Positions 63,331 to 64,000 of a stretch of DNA of 64,000 nt are shown in pieces. This DNA is from Streptomyces durocortorensis. GTDB taxonomy: Bacteria > Actinomycetota > Actinomycetes > Streptomycetales > Streptomycetaceae. The stretch is from contig NZ_JAFEUF010000005.1 in NCBI RefSeq assembly GCF_016901035.1, positions 1 to 64,000 on the forward strand, given 5' to 3'. The notes beneath the pieces are model-generated. The model saw nothing but the letters and a program-made list of their open reading frames with translations, searched no databases and had not been told where the DNA came from. Made by a program: the position numbers and the translations under genes. Within the stretch, counting starts at the first letter, position 1, and each line of letters opens with the position of its first letter.

Positions 63331-63915
63331 GTGGCTGGCGCCGATGAAGCCGGAGGGGCGTCCGCCCGACCCAGGCGGGCCGACGCGGTGCGCAATCAGC
63401 AGACGCTGCTTGCCGCCGCCGCCGCGGTGTTCGTGGACTCGGGGGTCGACGCGCCGATCCGTGAGATCGCCAAGCGGGCCGGGGTCGGCATGGGCACGAT
63501 CTACCGGCACTTTCCCACCCGGGCGGACCTGGTGGTGGCCGTCTACCGCCACCAGGTCGAGGCCTGCGCCGAGGCGGGTCCGGCGCTGCTGGCCGAGGAG
63601 GAGTCTCCGTTCACCGCGCTGGAGCGGTGGGTGGACCTCTTCGTCGACTTCCTGGTCACGAAGCACGGCCTCGCCGACGCGCTGCGCTCGGACAGCGGCG
63701 GCTTCGAGGCGCTGCACGCCTACTTCCTCGACCGGCTGGTGCCCGTCTGCGGGCAGTTGCTCGACGCGGCGGTCGGGGCGGGTGAGGCCGGGCCCGGCGT
63801 CGAGCCGTACGAGCTGATGCGCGGGGTCGGGAATCTGTGCGTGGGGCGGGACGACGATCCGCGGTACGACCCGCGCCGCCTGGTGGAACTGCTGCTGCGC
63901 GGGTTGCGGCCCTAG
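63331..63915 (+). CDS. TetR-family transcriptional regulator
   Basis: A 194-residue repressor-type protein. The helix-turn-helix region is complete: LLAAAAAVFVDSGVDAPIREIAKRAGVGMGTIYRHFPTRADLVVAVYRH (seen as IREIAKRAGVGMGTIYRHFP). The C-terminal part, with RWVDLFVDFLVTKHGLADALRSD, matches the ligand domain of the SbtR-like group. GTG 63331 has GAGGAGAGGGG upstream and starts the basic N-terminus. Divergent from the hydrolase, which it probably controls. Confidence 0.9.
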   Translation: MAGADEAGGASARPRRADAVRNQQTLLAAAAAVFVDSGVDAPIREIAKRAGVGMGTIYRHFPTRADLVVAVYRHQVEACAEAGPALLAEEESPFTALERWVDLFVDFLVTKHGLADALRSDSGGFEALHAYFLDRLVPVCGQLLDAAVGAGEAGPGVEPYELMRGVGNLCVGRDDDPRYDPRRLVELLLRGLRP

Positions 63916-63952
63916 GGTCTGTCGTCGTGGCTGCTCGGCGGCGACGGCGGTT

Positions 63953-64000
63953 TCAGTTCAGGCAGAACTCGTTGCCCTCGGGATCCGTCATCACGATCCA
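63953..64000 (-). CDS. VOC family protein, C-terminal end (partial)
   Basis: The last 15 codons on the minus strand read WIVMTDPEGNEFCLN before a stop, the ending typical of VOC/glyoxalase-like proteins. The rest of the gene lies beyond the right edge. Convergent with the TetR gene. Confidence 0.75.
   Translation of the reverse strand, partial: WIVMTDPEGNEFCLN

Overview
The window is high-GC actinobacterial DNA, almost certainly a Streptomyces chromosome. The main reasons are GTG-rich translationally coupled operons, a complete 14-gene nuo operon preceded by menaquinone genes, XRE-DUF5753/DUF397 gene pairs, a SigE-type ECF sigma factor, a SpoIIE phosphatase opposite a Ser/Thr kinase, and a DasR-like palindrome. 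No rRNA, tRNA, CRISPR array or biosynthetic cluster was seen.

Layout. 1-2.4 kb: a SigE-type sigma factor with a membrane partner (cut by the window edge), then a cysteine-rich leader peptide, the last ~60 codons of a sulfonate-type ABC ATPase, and a TauD-family dioxygenase. This looks like a sulfonate operon whose transporter genes were deleted. 2.4-10 kb: menaquinone methyltransferase (menG), a GNAT acetyltransferase, a geranylgeranyl-reductase-family flavoprotein, a CGNR regulator, a metallophosphoesterase, a 58-residue protein, a Cmx-like drug efflux pump and an NlpC/P60 hydrolase. 10.1-26.4 kb: nuoA-nuoN, preceded by a near-consensus Rex operator and closed by a strong terminator. 26.5-41.5 kb: recQ, a Uma2 protein, a secreted tripeptidyl-aminopeptidase-like hydrolase, a two-component system, a coupled holin-X/DUF3618/DUF4235 envelope cassette, GOLPH3-like protein with fumarylacetoacetase, a CocE/NonD hydrolase with a POT peptide transporter, and a polyprenyl diphosphate synthase. 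41.7-48.7 kb: a LolA-like exported protein, an ABC exporter, a TetR regulator, a helical-repeat protein and a soluble Ser/Thr kinase. 48.9-53.6 kb: a PAS-GAF-SpoIIE-ATPase phosphatase divergent from the kinase, a DUF1838 protein, a secreted RTX-repeat protein and a HAD phosphatase.

53.7-60.2 kb is the accessory part. It holds a frameshifted MarR remnant, an XRE regulator that has lost its DNA-binding half beside an intact DUF397 gene, two copies of an IS-end-like sequence, a decayed IS5-family transposase, two secreted proteins (one an I36-type inhibitor), and an intact XRE/DUF397 pair divergent from three coupled genes of unknown function. 60.3-64 kb carries a VOC protein, a membrane protein, an alpha/beta hydrolase divergent from a TetR regulator with paired operator-like repeats, and the end of another VOC gene.

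How the parts fit: menG, the reductase and the prenyl synthase would make and finish the menaquinone that NADH dehydrogenase reduces. The Rex site would tie complex I transcription to NADH/NAD+. The strongest leads for new biology are the sulfur-leader deletion scar with two competing hairpins, the three-gene cassette facing the XRE/DUF397 pair, and the DasR-like site ahead of the RTX gene.
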